A DNA stretch of 64,000 bases from Pseudomonas sp. A34-9 (GCF_029543085.1 NZ_CP119967.1:4242501-4306500); one strand, 5' to 3'. Shown: positions 44,210 to 54,883, counted from the stretch's first letter. The notes: generated from the letters alone by a model not told the origin. Program-made: numbers and translations.

Positions 44210-46921
44210 ATGCTGATGAACACTCCACGCTTCACGCTCAAACCCTTGGTGGCCACGATTTCTCGCCACCGTTTTGTTCCGTTGTATCTGGTGGCCATGG
44301 GGATGGGCGCCGGCACTGTGCAGGCGGCCGAGGACGACAACGCTAGCGTCCCGGCAGCAGCGGCGGTGGTTGCGCCGACCACGCAACTGCAACGGGTGGA
44401 AGTGACCGGTTCGGCGATTCGCCGGGTCGATGCGGAAACGGCGGTGCCGATCACCATTCTCAAGGCCGATGAGCTGCGCAAACAGGGCGTGACCACCACC
44501 GCCGAACTGGTGCAGCGCATCACCGGCAGCCAGTCGATCAACAACAGTGCCGGCTCGGTCGGCGCGGCCACGGGTGGTGCTTCGTTCGCCGACATGCGCG
44601 GTATCGGCGCGAACAAGACGCTGGTGCTGCTCAACGGGCGGCGCCTGGCCAACAACGCCTTGTCGGGCACCAACTCGGCCGGCGGCGCGGTGGATCTGAA
44701 CATGATCCCGTTTGCCGCCATCGAGCGTGTGGAAGTGCTGCGTGACGGCGCCTCGGCGCTGTACGGCACCGACGCCATCGGCGGCGTGATCAACTTCATC
44801 ACCAAAAAATCCCTGACCGACGGCCAATTGACCCTCGGCGGTGAAACCCCGACCCACAGCGGTGGCGGCCAAACCAAAGACATGAGCGCGAGTTGGGGCT
44901 ACGGCGATCTGCAAGAAGACCGCTTCAACGTCCTCGGCGTGTTCAACTACAACAAACAGCAGAACCTCGACGCCAACGACCGCTCCTTCGCCACCGACTA
45001 CGCCCCCCGGCGCGGTCTGGATCAGACCTCCGGCACCGCGTTTCCCGGCAACTACAGCCAGAACGGCAACGCCACCAACCCGTTGGCCAACAGCAATTGC
45101 AACGGCCCCAACCTGATTGCCCGCGACGGCTTGTGCCGCTACAGCACCCGTGAATTCATCGACCTGGTGCCACAGACCGAGAAGACCTCGTTCTTCGGCA
45201 AGACCACCGGAAAACTGGCCGACGATCACAACGTCAATCTCGAATACTTCTGGTCGCGCAACAATAACGCCACGGCGGTCGGCCCTGCGCCGCTGACCGG
45301 CCTGAGTCTCGACGGCTCATCGCCCTATTACCCCGGCAACGGCATCACCCCGGCGCCGACCGACTTCGCCCTCGACCCGACCCAACCGGTCGATGTGAAC
45401 TGGCGTGAAACCGCGGCCGGCCCGCGCGAATCGAAAGACCAGAACACCAGCCAGCGCTTTTTGCTCAGCTTCGATGGTCTGGTCGGCGGCTGGGATTACA
45501 ACGTCGGCGCCTCGTACAACCAGAACAAAATCGTTTCCAGCGTCACCAGCGGTTATGTCAGCGATCAGGCGATGATCGCCGGTCTGGCCAGCGGTTTGCT
45601 CAACCCGTTCGGCCCGCAGTCTGCCGCCGGTCAGCAGTACATCGACAACGCGGCGTACCACGGCGCCTATACCACTGCTGTGGGTCGTGTAGCCGGTTTC
45701 GATGGTCGTATCAGTCGTGAAATCGGCGACTGGTTCGGCGCCGGCCCATCCGGTCTGGCGCTGGGCGGCGAGTACCGCAAAGAGAAATTCCATCAGGACT
45801 TCGAACAGTTTGCCGGTGACATCCAGAGCCTCGGTATAGACCCGGCCGGCAGCGTCGAAGGCGACCGCAGCGTGAAAGCCGCCTACGCCGAAATCAACGT
45901 GCCGGTGCTCGACAGCCTCGAACTGTCCGCCGCCGTGCGTCACGACAAATACAGCGACTTCGGCAGCACCACCAACCCGAAATATTCGTTCCGCTACCAG
46001 CCGTTGAAAGAGCTGGTGGTGCGTGGTGCCTACAGCGAAGGCTTCCGTGCGCCGTCGCTGTACGAGCTGTATTCGCCGCGCAGCATCACCTTCACTCAGG
46101 GTTACTACAACGACCCGGTGCTGTGTACCGGCGGTGTGGTGCAACCGGGCGGCAACGGCGGCCGCGATTGTGGTCAGCAGTTCCTCAACCAGATTGGCGG
46201 CAACGAAGATCTGGCGCCGGAGAAGGCGCGCAACGTGACCCTGGGCTTTGTTTATCAGCCGATCAGCAACCTCTCGGTGGGTCTGGATTTCTGGTGGATT
46301 CACATTTCCAACCAGATTCAGCCATTCCCGGAATCCACTGTGTTTGATCAGGCCGGCAGCTACCCGGATCGCTTCGTGCGCAACGCCGACGGCACGCTCA
46401 ACTACATCGTCACCGGCAACGCCAACCTCGGCATCGTCGAAACCAACGGTGTCGATGTGTCACTCGATTACCGCTTCCCGAACACGCCATACGGTCAATT
46501 CGGTCTGGGGCTGCAAGGCACCTATGTTGACGAGTACGACTTCCAGAGCACCATCAAAGGCCCGTTCACCGACAAGGTTGGCGACTTCGAGGGTGACGGC
46601 GTGATCGCGCGCTGGAAGCACAACCTCACCGGCAGCTGGACCTTCGGCGCGGCGCGGGCGGCACTGACCAACCGCTTCACCACCGGTTACAACGACTACG
46701 ATCGCGATACCCACGCGCGCGTGGCGTCGTATTCGGTGTGGGATCTGTCGGCCGGTTACACCTTCAACAAGGTGCTGGATGTCGATGCCGGGATGAAGAA
46801 CGTGTTCGACCGCAACCCGCCGTTCTCCAACCAGGCCTACAACTTCCAGAGCGGCTACGACCCGCGCTACACCGACCCGCTGGGCCGCACCTTGTTTGCG
46901 CGCATGACTTACCACTTCTAA
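44210..46921 (+). CDS. TonB-dependent outer-membrane receptor linked to the peptide importer
   Basis: 903 residues. Signal peptide to about residue 40 (MGAGTVQAA), TonB-box-like LQRVEVTGSAIRRV, plug domain (PITILKADELRKQGVTTTAELVQRI, VLLNGRRLANNAL, IERVEVLRDGASALYGTDAIGGVINF) and a 22-strand barrel ending LGRTLFARMTYHF, with terminal Phe as usual for BamA recognition. The large loops and the lack of siderophore-receptor style segments place it with the broad group of nutrient receptors rather than ferric siderophore receptors. Its position between exbD and YejABEF-like genes suggests an oligopeptide or peptide-like ligand. The ATG at 44210 has GGAAATAACC upstream. Confidence 0.9.
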   Translation: MLMNTPRFTLKPLVATISRHRFVPLYLVAMGMGAGTVQAAEDDNASVPAAAAVVAPTTQLQRVEVTGSAIRRVDAETAVPITILKADELRKQGVTTTAELVQRITGSQSINNSAGSVGAATGGASFADMRGIGANKTLVLLNGRRLANNALSGTNSAGGAVDLNMIPFAAIERVEVLRDGASALYGTDAIGGVINFITKKSLTDGQLTLGGETPTHSGGGQTKDMSASWGYGDLQEDRFNVLGVFNYNKQQNLDANDRSFATDYAPRRGLDQTSGTAFPGNYSQNGNATNPLANSNCNGPNLIARDGLCRYSTREFIDLVPQTEKTSFFGKTTGKLADDHNVNLEYFWSRNNNATAVGPAPLTGLSLDGSSPYYPGNGITPAPTDFALDPTQPVDVNWRETAAGPRESKDQNTSQRFLLSFDGLVGGWDYNVGASYNQNKIVSSVTSGYVSDQAMIAGLASGLLNPFGPQSAAGQQYIDNAAYHGAYTTAVGRVAGFDGRISREIGDWFGAGPSGLALGGEYRKEKFHQDFEQFAGDIQSLGIDPAGSVEGDRSVKAAYAEINVPVLDSLELSAAVRHDKYSDFGSTTNPKYSFRYQPLKELVVRGAYSEGFRAPSLYELYSPRSITFTQGYYNDPVLCTGGVVQPGGNGGRDCGQQFLNQIGGNEDLAPEKARNVTLGFVYQPISNLSVGLDFWWIHISNQIQPFPESTVFDQAGSYPDRFVRNADGTLNYIVTGNANLGIVETNGVDVSLDYRFPNTPYGQFGLGLQGTYVDEYDFQSTIKGPFTDKVGDFEGDGVIARWKHNLTGSWTFGAARAALTNRFTTGYNDYDRDTHARVASYSVWDLSAGYTFNKVLDVDAGMKNVFDRNPPFSNQAYNFQSGYDPRYTDPLGRTLFARMTYHF

Positions 46922-46945
46922 CCGGAAACAGAACACATCTCCCCC

Positions 46946-47034
46946 TGTGGGAGCGAGCCTGCTCGCGAAAGCGGTGGATCAGCAAGAGAGATGTCGGCTG
47001 ACAAGACGCCTTCGCGAGCAGGCTCGCTCCCACA
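46946..47034. repeat. REP doublet, family B
   Basis: TGTGGGAGCGAGCCTGCTCGCGAAAGCGG and inverse between the receptor and yejA. Its right arm is read through by a false upstream extension of yejA. Confidence 0.92.
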
Positions 47035-47074
47035 TTGGGTCCGTGGACTTTCAGGGATTTTCAGGAGTGATTTC

Positions 47075-48958
47075 ATGAGTTTTTTGCGCAACATGACTGG
47101 CCTGCTGCTCGGCAGTGCGCTGCTGTGCACCGGCACCTCGGCGCTGGCCGGTGGCAGTTATGCGCTGACGGTGTACGGCGAGGCGCCGAAGTATCCGGCG
47201 AACTTCCAGCACTTTGATTTCGTCGATGCCAACGCGCCCAAGGGCGGTTCGCTCAGCCGCGCGTCGATGGAAATCGGCCAGTACAACTACATCAGCCCGT
47301 ATGCCGATCAGGGCATCTCCGTGGTGCAGGTCAACGACTGGGTGTACTCGCCGCTGGCGTTCCGTTCACTCGACGAGCCGTACACTGTTTACGCATTGGT
47401 CGCGCAACAGATCGAGCGCGACCCCGAAGGTTTGTGGGTGCGCTTCACCCTCAATCCAAAGGCACGTTTCGCCGACGGCACGCCGATCACCGCCGAAGAC
47501 GTGCGTTACACCTACAACCTGCTGATGACCAAGGGCAGTCTGAGTTATCGCCAGCAATACGCCGACGTGCAGGACGTGTTGATCGAAGGCCCGCGACAGG
47601 TGCGTTTCACCTTCAAGAACAACCTCAACCGCACGTTGGCGCTGGATCTGGCGACCATGCGCATCGTCCCCGAGCATTGGTGGCAAACCCGCGACTTCGC
47701 CAATGGCGGCGGTTTCGAGCCACCACTGGGCAGCGGCCCGTACCGCGTGAGCAAAGTCGACGCCGGGCGCAGCATCAGTTTCCAACGCGACCCGGACTGG
47801 TGGGGCAAGGACCTGCCGGTGAGTCGCGGGATGTACAACTTCGACACCCTCACGGTGAATTTCTACGGCGACACCGACGTCGCCCGGCAGCTGTTGCAGG
47901 CCGGCGCGTTCGACTACAACCGTGAGTTTTCCTCGTCCGGTTACGTGGTCGGCTACGACAGCCCGGCGTTGCGCGACGGTCGTTTGCAGCAGTCGATTCT
48001 GGCGCCGGAAAAACCCACCGCCGCTCAGGGCTTCGTGTTCAACCTGCAGAACCCGATCTTCCAGGATCGCCGCGTGCGTCAGGCGATCAGCCTGCTGTGG
48101 GATTTCGAGTGGACCAACAAGCAGATGATGCGCGGCTTCTACGTGCGCCAGAACAGCTTCTGGCCAAAGAGCGAAATGGCCGCCACCGCGCTACCTGATG
48201 CCGAAGAATTGAAAATCCTCGAACCTTTGCGCGGGCAGGTCCCCGACGAGGTTTTCACCACGGTGTATCAAGCGCCGAAAACCGATGGCAGTGGCTACAT
48301 CCGTGACAAGCAACTGCAAGCACTAAAACTGCTCGCCGAGGCTGGCTGGACACCGCAACACAATCGCCTGGTCAACGCTGCCGGTGAGCCGCTGGAGTTC
48401 ACCTTTCTCGACGGTCAGGGCGGCTTCGACCGCATGCTGCTGCCGTTCAAACGCACCCTCGCGCAGATCGGTATCACGCTGAATCTGCGCCGGATCGATT
48501 CGGCGCAATACGTCAACCGCCTCAACGCCCGCGACTACGACATGATCGTCACCAGTTTCCCGCGCAGCGGCGATCCGATCGTCTCCCCTGGCCGCGAGTT
48601 GTACAGCCTGTATGCCTCGCAAAGTGCTACGCAAGTCGGCAGTTCCAACTCGATGGTGCTGGCCAATCCGGCGGTCGATCAACTGATCGACGGGCTGGTC
48701 CAGGCCAATACCCGCGAAGCCATGGTGCATTACGCGCGCGCCCTCGACCGGGTGCTGCAATGGGGTTATTACATGATTCCCAACTACTACTCCAAAGGCA
48801 CGCCGACGGTGTATCAGAACCGCTTCGGCATGCCGCCCGTACAACCGGCGTACGACGAAGGCCTCAACACCTGGTGGGAGGTATCGGCCAAGGCGCTGAC
48901 CACCCAGCAGATGCACACTCAGCTTGCGGGGGGGCCAGTGACATGCTGCGTTATTTGA
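47075..48958 (+). CDS. yejA: Periplasmic oligopeptide-binding protein, YejA type
   Basis: 627 residues, solute-binding protein family 5. Signal peptide ([23 protein letters not shown]), then the YejA-like start [54 protein letters not shown] and [21 protein letters not shown]. In E. coli YejA delivers peptides, including microcin C, to YejBEF. The ATG at 47075 follows CAGGAG; the in-frame extension to 46991 is translated from the REP and is rejected. The 3' end overlaps yejB by 16 bases. Confidence 0.93.
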   Translation: MSFLRNMTGLLLGSALLCTGTSALAGGSYALTVYGEAPKYPANFQHFDFVDANAPKGGSLSRASMEIGQYNYISPYADQGISVVQVNDWVYSPLAFRSLDEPYTVYALVAQQIERDPEGLWVRFTLNPKARFADGTPITAEDVRYTYNLLMTKGSLSYRQQYADVQDVLIEGPRQVRFTFKNNLNRTLALDLATMRIVPEHWWQTRDFANGGGFEPPLGSGPYRVSKVDAGRSISFQRDPDWWGKDLPVSRGMYNFDTLTVNFYGDTDVARQLLQAGAFDYNREFSSSGYVVGYDSPALRDGRLQQSILAPEKPTAAQGFVFNLQNPIFQDRRVRQAISLLWDFEWTNKQMMRGFYVRQNSFWPKSEMAATALPDAEELKILEPLRGQVPDEVFTTVYQAPKTDGSGYIRDKQLQALKLLAEAGWTPQHNRLVNAAGEPLEFTFLDGQGGFDRMLLPFKRTLAQIGITLNLRRIDSAQYVNRLNARDYDMIVTSFPRSGDPIVSPGRELYSLYASQSATQVGSSNSMVLANPAVDQLIDGLVQANTREAMVHYARALDRVLQWGYYMIPNYYSKGTPTVYQNRFGMPPVQPAYDEGLNTWWEVSAKALTTQQMHTQLAGGPVTCCVI

Positions 48959-50007
48959 GTCGACGTTTGCTGCTGATCATCCCCACGCTGTTGTGCATTC
49001 TGGTGGTGAACTTTCTCATCGTGCAGGCTGCGCCGGGTGGTCCGGTGGAGCAAGCTATCGCGCGCCTGCAAGGCTTCGGCGGGCACAGCATGGGCGGCGG
49101 TGGCGAGGTCGCTGCGATTGGCGGTGCGGGCCGCAGCAGCCGTGGCCTCGACCCGGCGCTGATCGAAGAAATCAAACACCATTACGGCTTCGACAAACCG
49201 CTGCACGAACGCCTGTGGCTGATGCTGAAAAACTACGCGCAACTGGATCTGGGCAGCAGTTTCTTTCGCGGCGCCAAGGTCACCGACCTGATCGTGCAGA
49301 AGCTGCCGGTGTCGCTGTCGCTGGGCTTGTGGGCAACGCTGATCACCTACCTGATTTCGATCCCGCTGGGCATTCGCAAAGCGATCAAAAACGGCAGCGC
49401 GTTTGATGTCTGGAGCAGCACGGCGATCATCATCGGCTACGCGATGCCGGCGTTCCTTTTCGCGATTCTGTTGATCGTGGTGTTCGCCGGCGGCAGCTAC
49501 GTCAACTGGTTTCCGGTGCAGGGCCTGGTCTCGGATAACTTCGACAGCCTCAGCACGTTGGGCAAGGTCGGCGACTACCTCTGGCACCTGGTGTTGCCGG
49601 TGACGGCGCTGGTGATCGGCGGCTTCGCCACGCTGACGATCCTGACCAAAAACAGCTTCCTCAACGAGATCAGCCGCCAGTACGTGATCACCGCGCGGGC
49701 CAAGGGTCTGACCGAGAGGCGAGTGCTCTACGGCCATGTGTTTCGCAACGCGATGCTGCTGGTGGTGGCCGGTGTGCCGTCGGCGCTGATCGAGGTGTTT
49801 TTCGCCGGTTCCCTGCTGATCGAAACCATCTTCAACCTCGACGGCCTCGGGCGCATGAGCTACGAAGCGGCAGTGTCGCGCGACTATCCGGTGGTGTTCG
49901 GCGCGCTGTTTCTGTTCACCCTGTTCGGCCTGCTGATCAAGCTGATCGGCGACCTCTGCTACACCCTGCTCGACCCGCGCATCGACTTCTCGGCGAGGAC
50001 TGCCTGA
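48943..50007 (+). CDS. yejB: Peptide ABC transporter permease, YejB type
   Basis: 354 residues, six membrane helices, DppB/OppB superfamily. Begins [27 protein letters not shown]; a periplasmic Gly-rich loop follows ([21 protein letters not shown]), then the EAA coupling motif region [29 protein letters not shown]. Ends [15 protein letters not shown]. Starts inside the end of yejA and its stop overlaps the yejE start (TGATG), so translation is coupled. Confidence 0.94.
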   Translation: MLRYLSRRLLLIIPTLLCILVVNFLIVQAAPGGPVEQAIARLQGFGGHSMGGGGEVAAIGGAGRSSRGLDPALIEEIKHHYGFDKPLHERLWLMLKNYAQLDLGSSFFRGAKVTDLIVQKLPVSLSLGLWATLITYLISIPLGIRKAIKNGSAFDVWSSTAIIIGYAMPAFLFAILLIVVFAGGSYVNWFPVQGLVSDNFDSLSTLGKVGDYLWHLVLPVTALVIGGFATLTILTKNSFLNEISRQYVITARAKGLTERRVLYGHVFRNAMLLVVAGVPSALIEVFFAGSLLIETIFNLDGLGRMSYEAAVSRDYPVVFGALFLFTLFGLLIKLIGDLCYTLLDPRIDFSARTA

Positions 50008-51029
50008 TGTTCACACTTTCTCCTCTCGGCCAGCGCCGCGTGGCGCAGTTCAAGGCCAACCGGCGTGGGCGCTGGTCGTTGTGGCTGTTTATCGGTCTGT
50101 GCCTGATTTGCCTTGGCGGTGAGTTGATCGCCAACGACAAGCCCTTGGTGATCCGCTACCACGATGCTTTTTACTTCCCGATCCTCAGCGATTACCTGGA
50201 AACCGACTTCGGCGGCGAGCTGCCGTTTCAGCCGGATTACGCCAGCGGTTACGTGCACAAGCTGATCGAGGATCAGGGCGGCTGGATGCTGTTTCCGCCG
50301 ATTCCGTTCAGTTACGACACGGTCAATTACGACCTCAGCGAACCGGCGCCGAGCCCACCGTCCTCAAGCAACTGGCTGGGCACCGACGATCAGGCGCGCG
50401 ACGTATTGGCGCGGGTGATTTTCGGCACGCGGATTTCGATTCTGTTTGCGCTGATTCTCACCGTCATCAGTGCGTTTATCGGCATCGTCGCCGGGGCGTT
50501 GCAGGGTTATTACGGCGGTTGGGTCGATTTGCTCGGGCAGCGTGTGCTGGAGATCTGGTCGGGGTTGCCGGTGCTGTACCTGCTGATCATTTTGTCCGGA
50601 TTTGTCTCGCCGAGTTTCTGGTGGCTGCTGGGGATCATGGCGCTGTTTTCCTGGCTGGCGCTGGTTGATGTGGTGCGCGCCGAGTTCCTTCGTGGGGGCA
50701 ATCTCGAGTACGTCAAAGCCGCGCGGGCACTGGGCCTGACCGACAACGAACTGATGTGCCGGCACATCCTGCCCAACGCGATGACCTCCACCCTCACCTA
50801 CCTGCCGTTCATTCTGACCGGCGCCATCGCCACCCTGACCGCGCTGGATTTTCTCGGCTTCGGCATGCCGGCCGGCACCGCGTCGCTGGGCGAATTGATC
50901 GGGCAGGCCAAGCGCAATCTGCAAGCGCCGTGGCTGGGGCTGGCGGCGTTCTTTGCCTTGGCGCTGATTTTGTCTTTGTTGGTCTTCATCGGTGAGGCTT
51001 GCCGTGATGCGTTTGATCCACGATCTTGA
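50007..51029 (+). CDS. yejE: Peptide ABC transporter permease, YejE type
   Basis: 340 residues, OppC/DppC superfamily. The N-terminal helix is followed by a long periplasmic segment typical of YejE (YHDAFYFPILSDYLETDFGG, DYASGYVHKLIEDQGGWMLFPPIPFSYDT) and NWLGTDDQARDVLARVIFGTRIS. The EAA motif is in EYVKAARALGLTDNELMCRHILPNA. Pairs with YejB to form the membrane channel. Translationally coupled to yejB. Confidence 0.94.
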   Translation: MFTLSPLGQRRVAQFKANRRGRWSLWLFIGLCLICLGGELIANDKPLVIRYHDAFYFPILSDYLETDFGGELPFQPDYASGYVHKLIEDQGGWMLFPPIPFSYDTVNYDLSEPAPSPPSSSNWLGTDDQARDVLARVIFGTRISILFALILTVISAFIGIVAGALQGYYGGWVDLLGQRVLEIWSGLPVLYLLIILSGFVSPSFWWLLGIMALFSWLALVDVVRAEFLRGGNLEYVKAARALGLTDNELMCRHILPNAMTSTLTYLPFILTGAIATLTALDFLGFGMPAGTASLGELIGQAKRNLQAPWLGLAAFFALALILSLLVFIGEACRDAFDPRS

Positions 51030-51043
51030 TCCAAGGAGCTGAG

Positions 51044-52678
51044 ATGAACGACAACCTGATTGAAATTCGCGATCTGCGCGTGGCCTTCGCCGGGCAGGAA
51101 GTGGTGCACGGGGTGAACCTGGACATTCGCCGTGGCGAGTGCCTGGCGCTGGTCGGTGAATCCGGCTCGGGAAAGTCGGTAACCGCGCATTCGATTCTGC
51201 GTTTGTTGCCGGGCAAGAACGTCAGTAGCAGCGGCGCGATCCGCTACAACGGCGTGGATTTATTGCACGCCAGCGAGCAGCAGATGCGCGGCTTGCGCGG
51301 CAACCGCATTGCGATGATTTTCCAGGAGCCGATGACCTCGCTGAACCCGTTGCACACGGTGGAAAGGCAAGTCAGCGAAGTGCTTGAGATTCACAAAGGT
51401 CTGAAGGGCCGCGCTGCACGTGAGCGGACGTTGGAGCTGCTGAATCTGGTCGGCATTCGCCAGCCTTTGCAGCGTTTGAAAGCCTACCCACATCAGCTTT
51501 CCGGTGGTCAGCGGCAACGGGTGATGATCGCCATGGCGCTGGCCAATGAGCCGGAACTGTTGATCGCCGATGAGCCGACCACGGCGCTGGATGTCACGGT
51601 GCAGCAGAAGATTCTCGAGTTGTTGATCGAGTTGCAGCAGCGGCTGGGCATGTCGTTGTTGCTGATCAGCCACGACCTCAATCTGGTACGCCGCATCGCC
51701 CAGCGCGTGTGCGTGATGCGCCAGGGCGAGATCGTTGAGCAGGCCGATTGCGCAACGCTGTTTGGTGCGCCCCGGCATCCTTACAGTCGTCTGTTGATCG
51801 ACGCGGAACCGAGCGGCGCGCCGGTGCCGAGTGAGTACGCTCACAACCTGCTGGAAGTCGATGATTTGAAAGTCTGGTTTCCATTGCCAAAAGGGCTGTT
51901 CAGCCGCCAGCAGGATTACATCAAAGCGGTGGACGGGGTCAGTTTCACCCTGCAACGCGGCAAGACGTTGGGAATTGTCGGCGAGTCGGGTTCGGGCAAA
52001 TCGACACTGGGTCAGGCGATCCTGCGACTGGTCGAATCCGAGGGCAATATCCGTTTCGGCAACAAGCAATTGAGCCTGCTCAATCAGCGTCTGATGCGGC
52101 CATTGCGGCGGCAGCTTCAGGTGGTGTTTCAGGATCCGTTCGGCAGCCTGAGCCCACGGATGTCGGTGCAGCAGATCATTGCCGAAGGCTTGCTGACTCA
52201 CGGTATCGACACCGAGGCCGAGCGAGAAGCAGCGGTGATTCGCGTGCTGGAAGAAGTCGGCCTCGATCCGCAGAGCCGGCATCGTTATCCCCACGAGTTT
52301 TCCGGTGGCCAGCGCCAGCGCATCTCGATTGCCCGTGCACTGGTGCTGGAACCGGCGCTGATTCTGCTGGATGAGCCGACATCGGCACTGGATCGCACGG
52401 TGCAGAAGCAAGTGGTGGAGTTGTTGCGGCAATTGCAGATCAAGCATGGGTTGACCTATTTGTTCATCAGCCATGACCTGGCGGTGGTGCATGCGTTGGC
52501 GCATGACTTGATGGTGATCAAGGATGGCAAGGTGGTGGAGCAGGGTTCGTCGCGGGAGATTTTTGCTGCGCCGCAACATCCCTACACTCAGGAACTGCTG
52601 AAAGCCTCCGGCCTCAAGCCCGATAAAAATCCCTGTGGGAGCGAGCCTGCTCGCGAATACGGTGTGTCAGTCACATAA
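51044..52678 (+). CDS. yejF: Peptide ABC transporter fused double ATPase, YejF type
   Basis: 544 residues with two complete ABC domains: Walker A GESGSGKS in each half (near 40 and 315), signatures LSGGQRQRV and FSGGQRQRI, Walker B LLIADEPT and LILLDEPT. This duplicated layout matches YejF, where one chain replaces the two OppD/OppF subunits. The ATG at 51044 follows AAGGAG. The last 14 or so residues ([15 protein letters not shown]) and the stop codon are encoded by the REP doublet that begins at 52634, so the native C-terminus was probably altered by REP insertion. Confidence 0.93.
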   Translation: MNDNLIEIRDLRVAFAGQEVVHGVNLDIRRGECLALVGESGSGKSVTAHSILRLLPGKNVSSSGAIRYNGVDLLHASEQQMRGLRGNRIAMIFQEPMTSLNPLHTVERQVSEVLEIHKGLKGRAARERTLELLNLVGIRQPLQRLKAYPHQLSGGQRQRVMIAMALANEPELLIADEPTTALDVTVQQKILELLIELQQRLGMSLLLISHDLNLVRRIAQRVCVMRQGEIVEQADCATLFGAPRHPYSRLLIDAEPSGAPVPSEYAHNLLEVDDLKVWFPLPKGLFSRQQDYIKAVDGVSFTLQRGKTLGIVGESGSGKSTLGQAILRLVESEGNIRFGNKQLSLLNQRLMRPLRRQLQVVFQDPFGSLSPRMSVQQIIAEGLLTHGIDTEAEREAAVIRVLEEVGLDPQSRHRYPHEFSGGQRQRISIARALVLEPALILLDEPTSALDRTVQKQVVELLRQLQIKHGLTYLFISHDLAVVHALAHDLMVIKDGKVVEQGSSREIFAAPQHPYTQELLKASGLKPDKNPCGSEPAREYGVSVT

Positions 52679-52723
52679 GTGCTGGCTGACCCGACGCCTT
52701 CGCGAGCAGGCTCGCTCCCACAG
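52634..52723. repeat. REP doublet, family B, overlapping the 3' end of yejF
   Basis: TGTGGGAGCGAGCCTGCTCGCGAATACGG and inverse. The left arm lies inside the yejF reading frame and the stop codon is in the spacer. Confidence 0.93.
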
Positions 52724-52845
52724 GGGTTATTGTCGGGTTTGAAATTTATTTTTCAGGCACTGCATCCAAACGCCTCCGCCACGGGTAGTCCCTGTAACAG
52801 CCCACTTCGGCTGTCAGCGGTCTACCCTTTTCGGAGATAACACTG

Positions 52846-53367
52846 ATGAACATTACCCAGCTGATTGACCTCACCGGTTTGCTCGCCCTGTCCTCGACGA
52901 CTTTTGCCCAAAGCAGTTACCCCGACGCGATCAAAGTCCCGGACGGTCACAAGATCGCGATGGAAACCACCGGCGTCGGCGAGATCACCTACGAGTGCCG
53001 CGACAAGCCCAACGTGGCCGGGCAGACCGAGTGGACCTTCGTCGGCCCGAAAGCCGTACTCAATGATCGCAGCGGCAAACAGGTCGGCACCTACTTCGGC
53101 CCGCCAGCAACCTGGCAGGCCAAGGACGGTTCGAAAGTCACCGGCACGCAACTCGCGGTGGCGCCATCGAGTCCGGGCAACCTGCCCTATCAACTGGTCA
53201 AGGCCAATCCCGCCGAAGGTAAAGGCGCCATGAGCGGCGTGAGTTACATTCAGCGCGTCGCACTCAAGGGCGGCGTGGCGCCGGGCAGCGAATGTACGGC
53301 GGCGAACAAGGGCAAGCAGGAAGTGGTGAAGTATCAGGCCGATTACATTTTCTGGGCGGCGAACTGA
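52846..53367 (+). CDS. DUF3455 domain protein, probably exported
   Basis: 173 residues. The N-terminus LTGLLALSSTTFAQSS looks like a signal peptide, although it lacks the usual basic n-region. The DUF3455 core is clear: YPDAIKVPDGHKIAMETTGVGEITYECRDKP, WTFVGPKAVLNDRSGKQVGTYFGPPATW, YIQRVALKGG and CTAANKGKQEVVKYQADYIFW. Two Cys could form a disulphide in the periplasm. The ATG at 52846 follows CGGAGATAACACTG. Function unknown; a REP doublet separates it from the sigma factor gene. Confidence 0.87.
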   Translation: MNITQLIDLTGLLALSSTTFAQSSYPDAIKVPDGHKIAMETTGVGEITYECRDKPNVAGQTEWTFVGPKAVLNDRSGKQVGTYFGPPATWQAKDGSKVTGTQLAVAPSSPGNLPYQLVKANPAEGKGAMSGVSYIQRVALKGGVAPGSECTAANKGKQEVVKYQADYIFWAAN

Positions 53368-53390
53368 TCTCCGGACTTACCGAGATCCAA

Positions 53391-53475
53391 TGTGGGAGCT
53401 TGCTCGCGAAGGCGGTGTATCAGTTACACATAAGTTGCCTGACGCGCCGTCTTCGCGAGCAAGCTCGCTCCCACA
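53391..53475. repeat. REP doublet, family B, left arm shortened
   Basis: The left arm lacks the GCGA of GGGAGCGAGC (reads TGTGGGAGCTTGCTCGCGAA); the right arm is complete. Confidence 0.88.
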
Positions 53476-53528
53476 GGGGGCAACTCGGTTGTCTGGATGT
53501 TTGAGGAATGTGAGCTAGATTGCACGCC

Positions 53529-54062
53529 ATGCCTTTAGCCGAATCCGCTTTCGATTACGAAGCCCGTCTCGCTGCCTGTGCCCGTGGCGAGCGCGCGGCC
53601 CTGCGCGATTTGTACGTGCAGGAAGGTCCGCGTCTGCTCGGTGTGGCCAAGCGTCTGGTGCGTGACACGGCGCTGGCGGAGGACATCGTTCATGAGGCGT
53701 TTATCAAGATCTGGAACGGCGCGGCGGGGTTTGACCCGGCACGCGGTTCGGCGCGCGGCTGGATGTTCAGCGTGACCCGGCATCTGGCGCTGAATCTGCT
53801 GCGTGATCAGAGTCGCGAGACGTCGCTCGGCGCTGAGCATGAAACGACCGGGGATGCTGATGTCGTTGATGCCCAGGCTCATTCGGCGCGTATTCATCGC
53901 TGCCTGGAACAACTTGATCCGCAGCGGCGACGCTGCATCCTTCACGCCTACGTCGATGGCTATTCTCACGCGCAGATTGCTACGCGTCTCGACACGCCGC
54001 TGGGCACGGTCAAGGCGTGGATCAAGCGCAGCCTCAACGCATTGCGGGAGTGCATGGGATGA
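53529..54062 (+). CDS. ECF RNA polymerase sigma factor
   Basis: 177 residues. Region 2 is DLYVQEGPRLLGVAKRLVRD...AEDIVHEAFIKIWNGAAGFDPARGSARGWMFSVTRHLALN and region 4 CILHAYVDGYSHAQIATRLDTPLGTVKAWIKRSL. It resembles the SigK/RskA-paired ECF groups, and the next gene is a matching anti-sigma factor overlapping by ATGA. The start is uncertain: ATG 53529 is given, a TTG at 53520 is the alternative, and no strong ribosome site is visible. Confidence 0.92.
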   Translation: MPLAESAFDYEARLAACARGERAALRDLYVQEGPRLLGVAKRLVRDTALAEDIVHEAFIKIWNGAAGFDPARGSARGWMFSVTRHLALNLLRDQSRETSLGAEHETTGDADVVDAQAHSARIHRCLEQLDPQRRRCILHAYVDGYSHAQIATRLDTPLGTVKAWIKRSLNALRECMG

Positions 54063-54751
54063 CCACTGAATCGGCGCAGGACCGTGATGAGCTGGCCGGT
54101 GAGTATGTGCTCGGCACGCTGTCGATCGAGCAGCGCATCGAGGTGCAACGCCGGTTACAGAATGAGCCCGAACTACGTGCGGCCGTGGATGCCTGGGAGC
54201 GACGTCTGCTGGAGCTGACGGATATGGCTGAACCGCAGCAACCGTCGGCGCAGTTGTGGCCGCGCATTGAGCGCAGCGTCGGGCGACTGGCGCGGGAAGC
54301 AACTGCAACGTCATGGTGGAATCTGCTGCCGCTCTGGCGCGGCTTGAGCGCGGCCGGATTGGCGGCAACGTTGATTTTGGGTTCGATTCTGTTGACCCAG
54401 ACCACGCCAAAAACAAGTTATCTGGTGGTGTTGGTCGCGCCGCAGGACAAGGCCCCGGGCTGGGTGATTCAGGCGAGCAATTCGCGCGAGATTCAGCTGA
54501 TTCCGCTGGGTGTGGTCGAAGTGCCAGCGGACAAGGCACTGGAATTCTGGACCAAGGCTGACGGTTGGCAGGGGCCGGTGTCACTAGGGCTGGTCAAACC
54601 GGGACAGGCCTTGTCGGTGCCGCTGGACAAACTGCCGCCGCTGCAACCCAATCAGTTGTTCGAGCTGACACTGGAAGGCGCCAATGGCTCGCCAATCGGC
54701 AAACCGACCGGGCCGATTCAGGCGATCGGGCGCGCGGTGAAGGTGCTGTGA
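54059..54751 (+). CDS. Anti-sigma factor, RskA-like, membrane-anchored
   Basis: 230 residues. The N-terminal cytoplasmic part (LAGEYVLGTLSIEQRIEVQRRL...ELRAAVDAWERRLLELTDMAEP) is the anti-sigma helical region; one membrane helix (GLSAAGLAATLILGSILL, about 95-112) is followed by a periplasmic RskA domain (SYLVVLVAPQDKAPGWVIQAS, LEFWTKADGWQGPVSLGLVKPG). It would hold the preceding ECF sigma factor inactive until an envelope signal arrives. ATGA overlap with the sigma gene shows coupled translation. Confidence 0.92.
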   Translation: MTTESAQDRDELAGEYVLGTLSIEQRIEVQRRLQNEPELRAAVDAWERRLLELTDMAEPQQPSAQLWPRIERSVGRLAREATATSWWNLLPLWRGLSAAGLAATLILGSILLTQTTPKTSYLVVLVAPQDKAPGWVIQASNSREIQLIPLGVVEVPADKALEFWTKADGWQGPVSLGLVKPGQALSVPLDKLPPLQPNQLFELTLEGANGSPIGKPTGPIQAIGRAVKVL

Positions 54752-54883
54752 GGCTCTGATCTGCGGGTTCCAGCTACCATCATCGACGTCGATGTTCACC
54801 ATCACGGCAATGAAGTTCTCATAAAAAATCTCCGGCGTAACATCAGCTCCATACCAACCAATAACACCCCGGAGCACACACTC

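Noticed and set aside
46991..47074. N-terminal extension of YejA (MSADKTPSRAGSLP...)
   Set aside because: It is translated from a REP arm, has no ribosome site, and a good RBS plus signal peptide occur at 47075.
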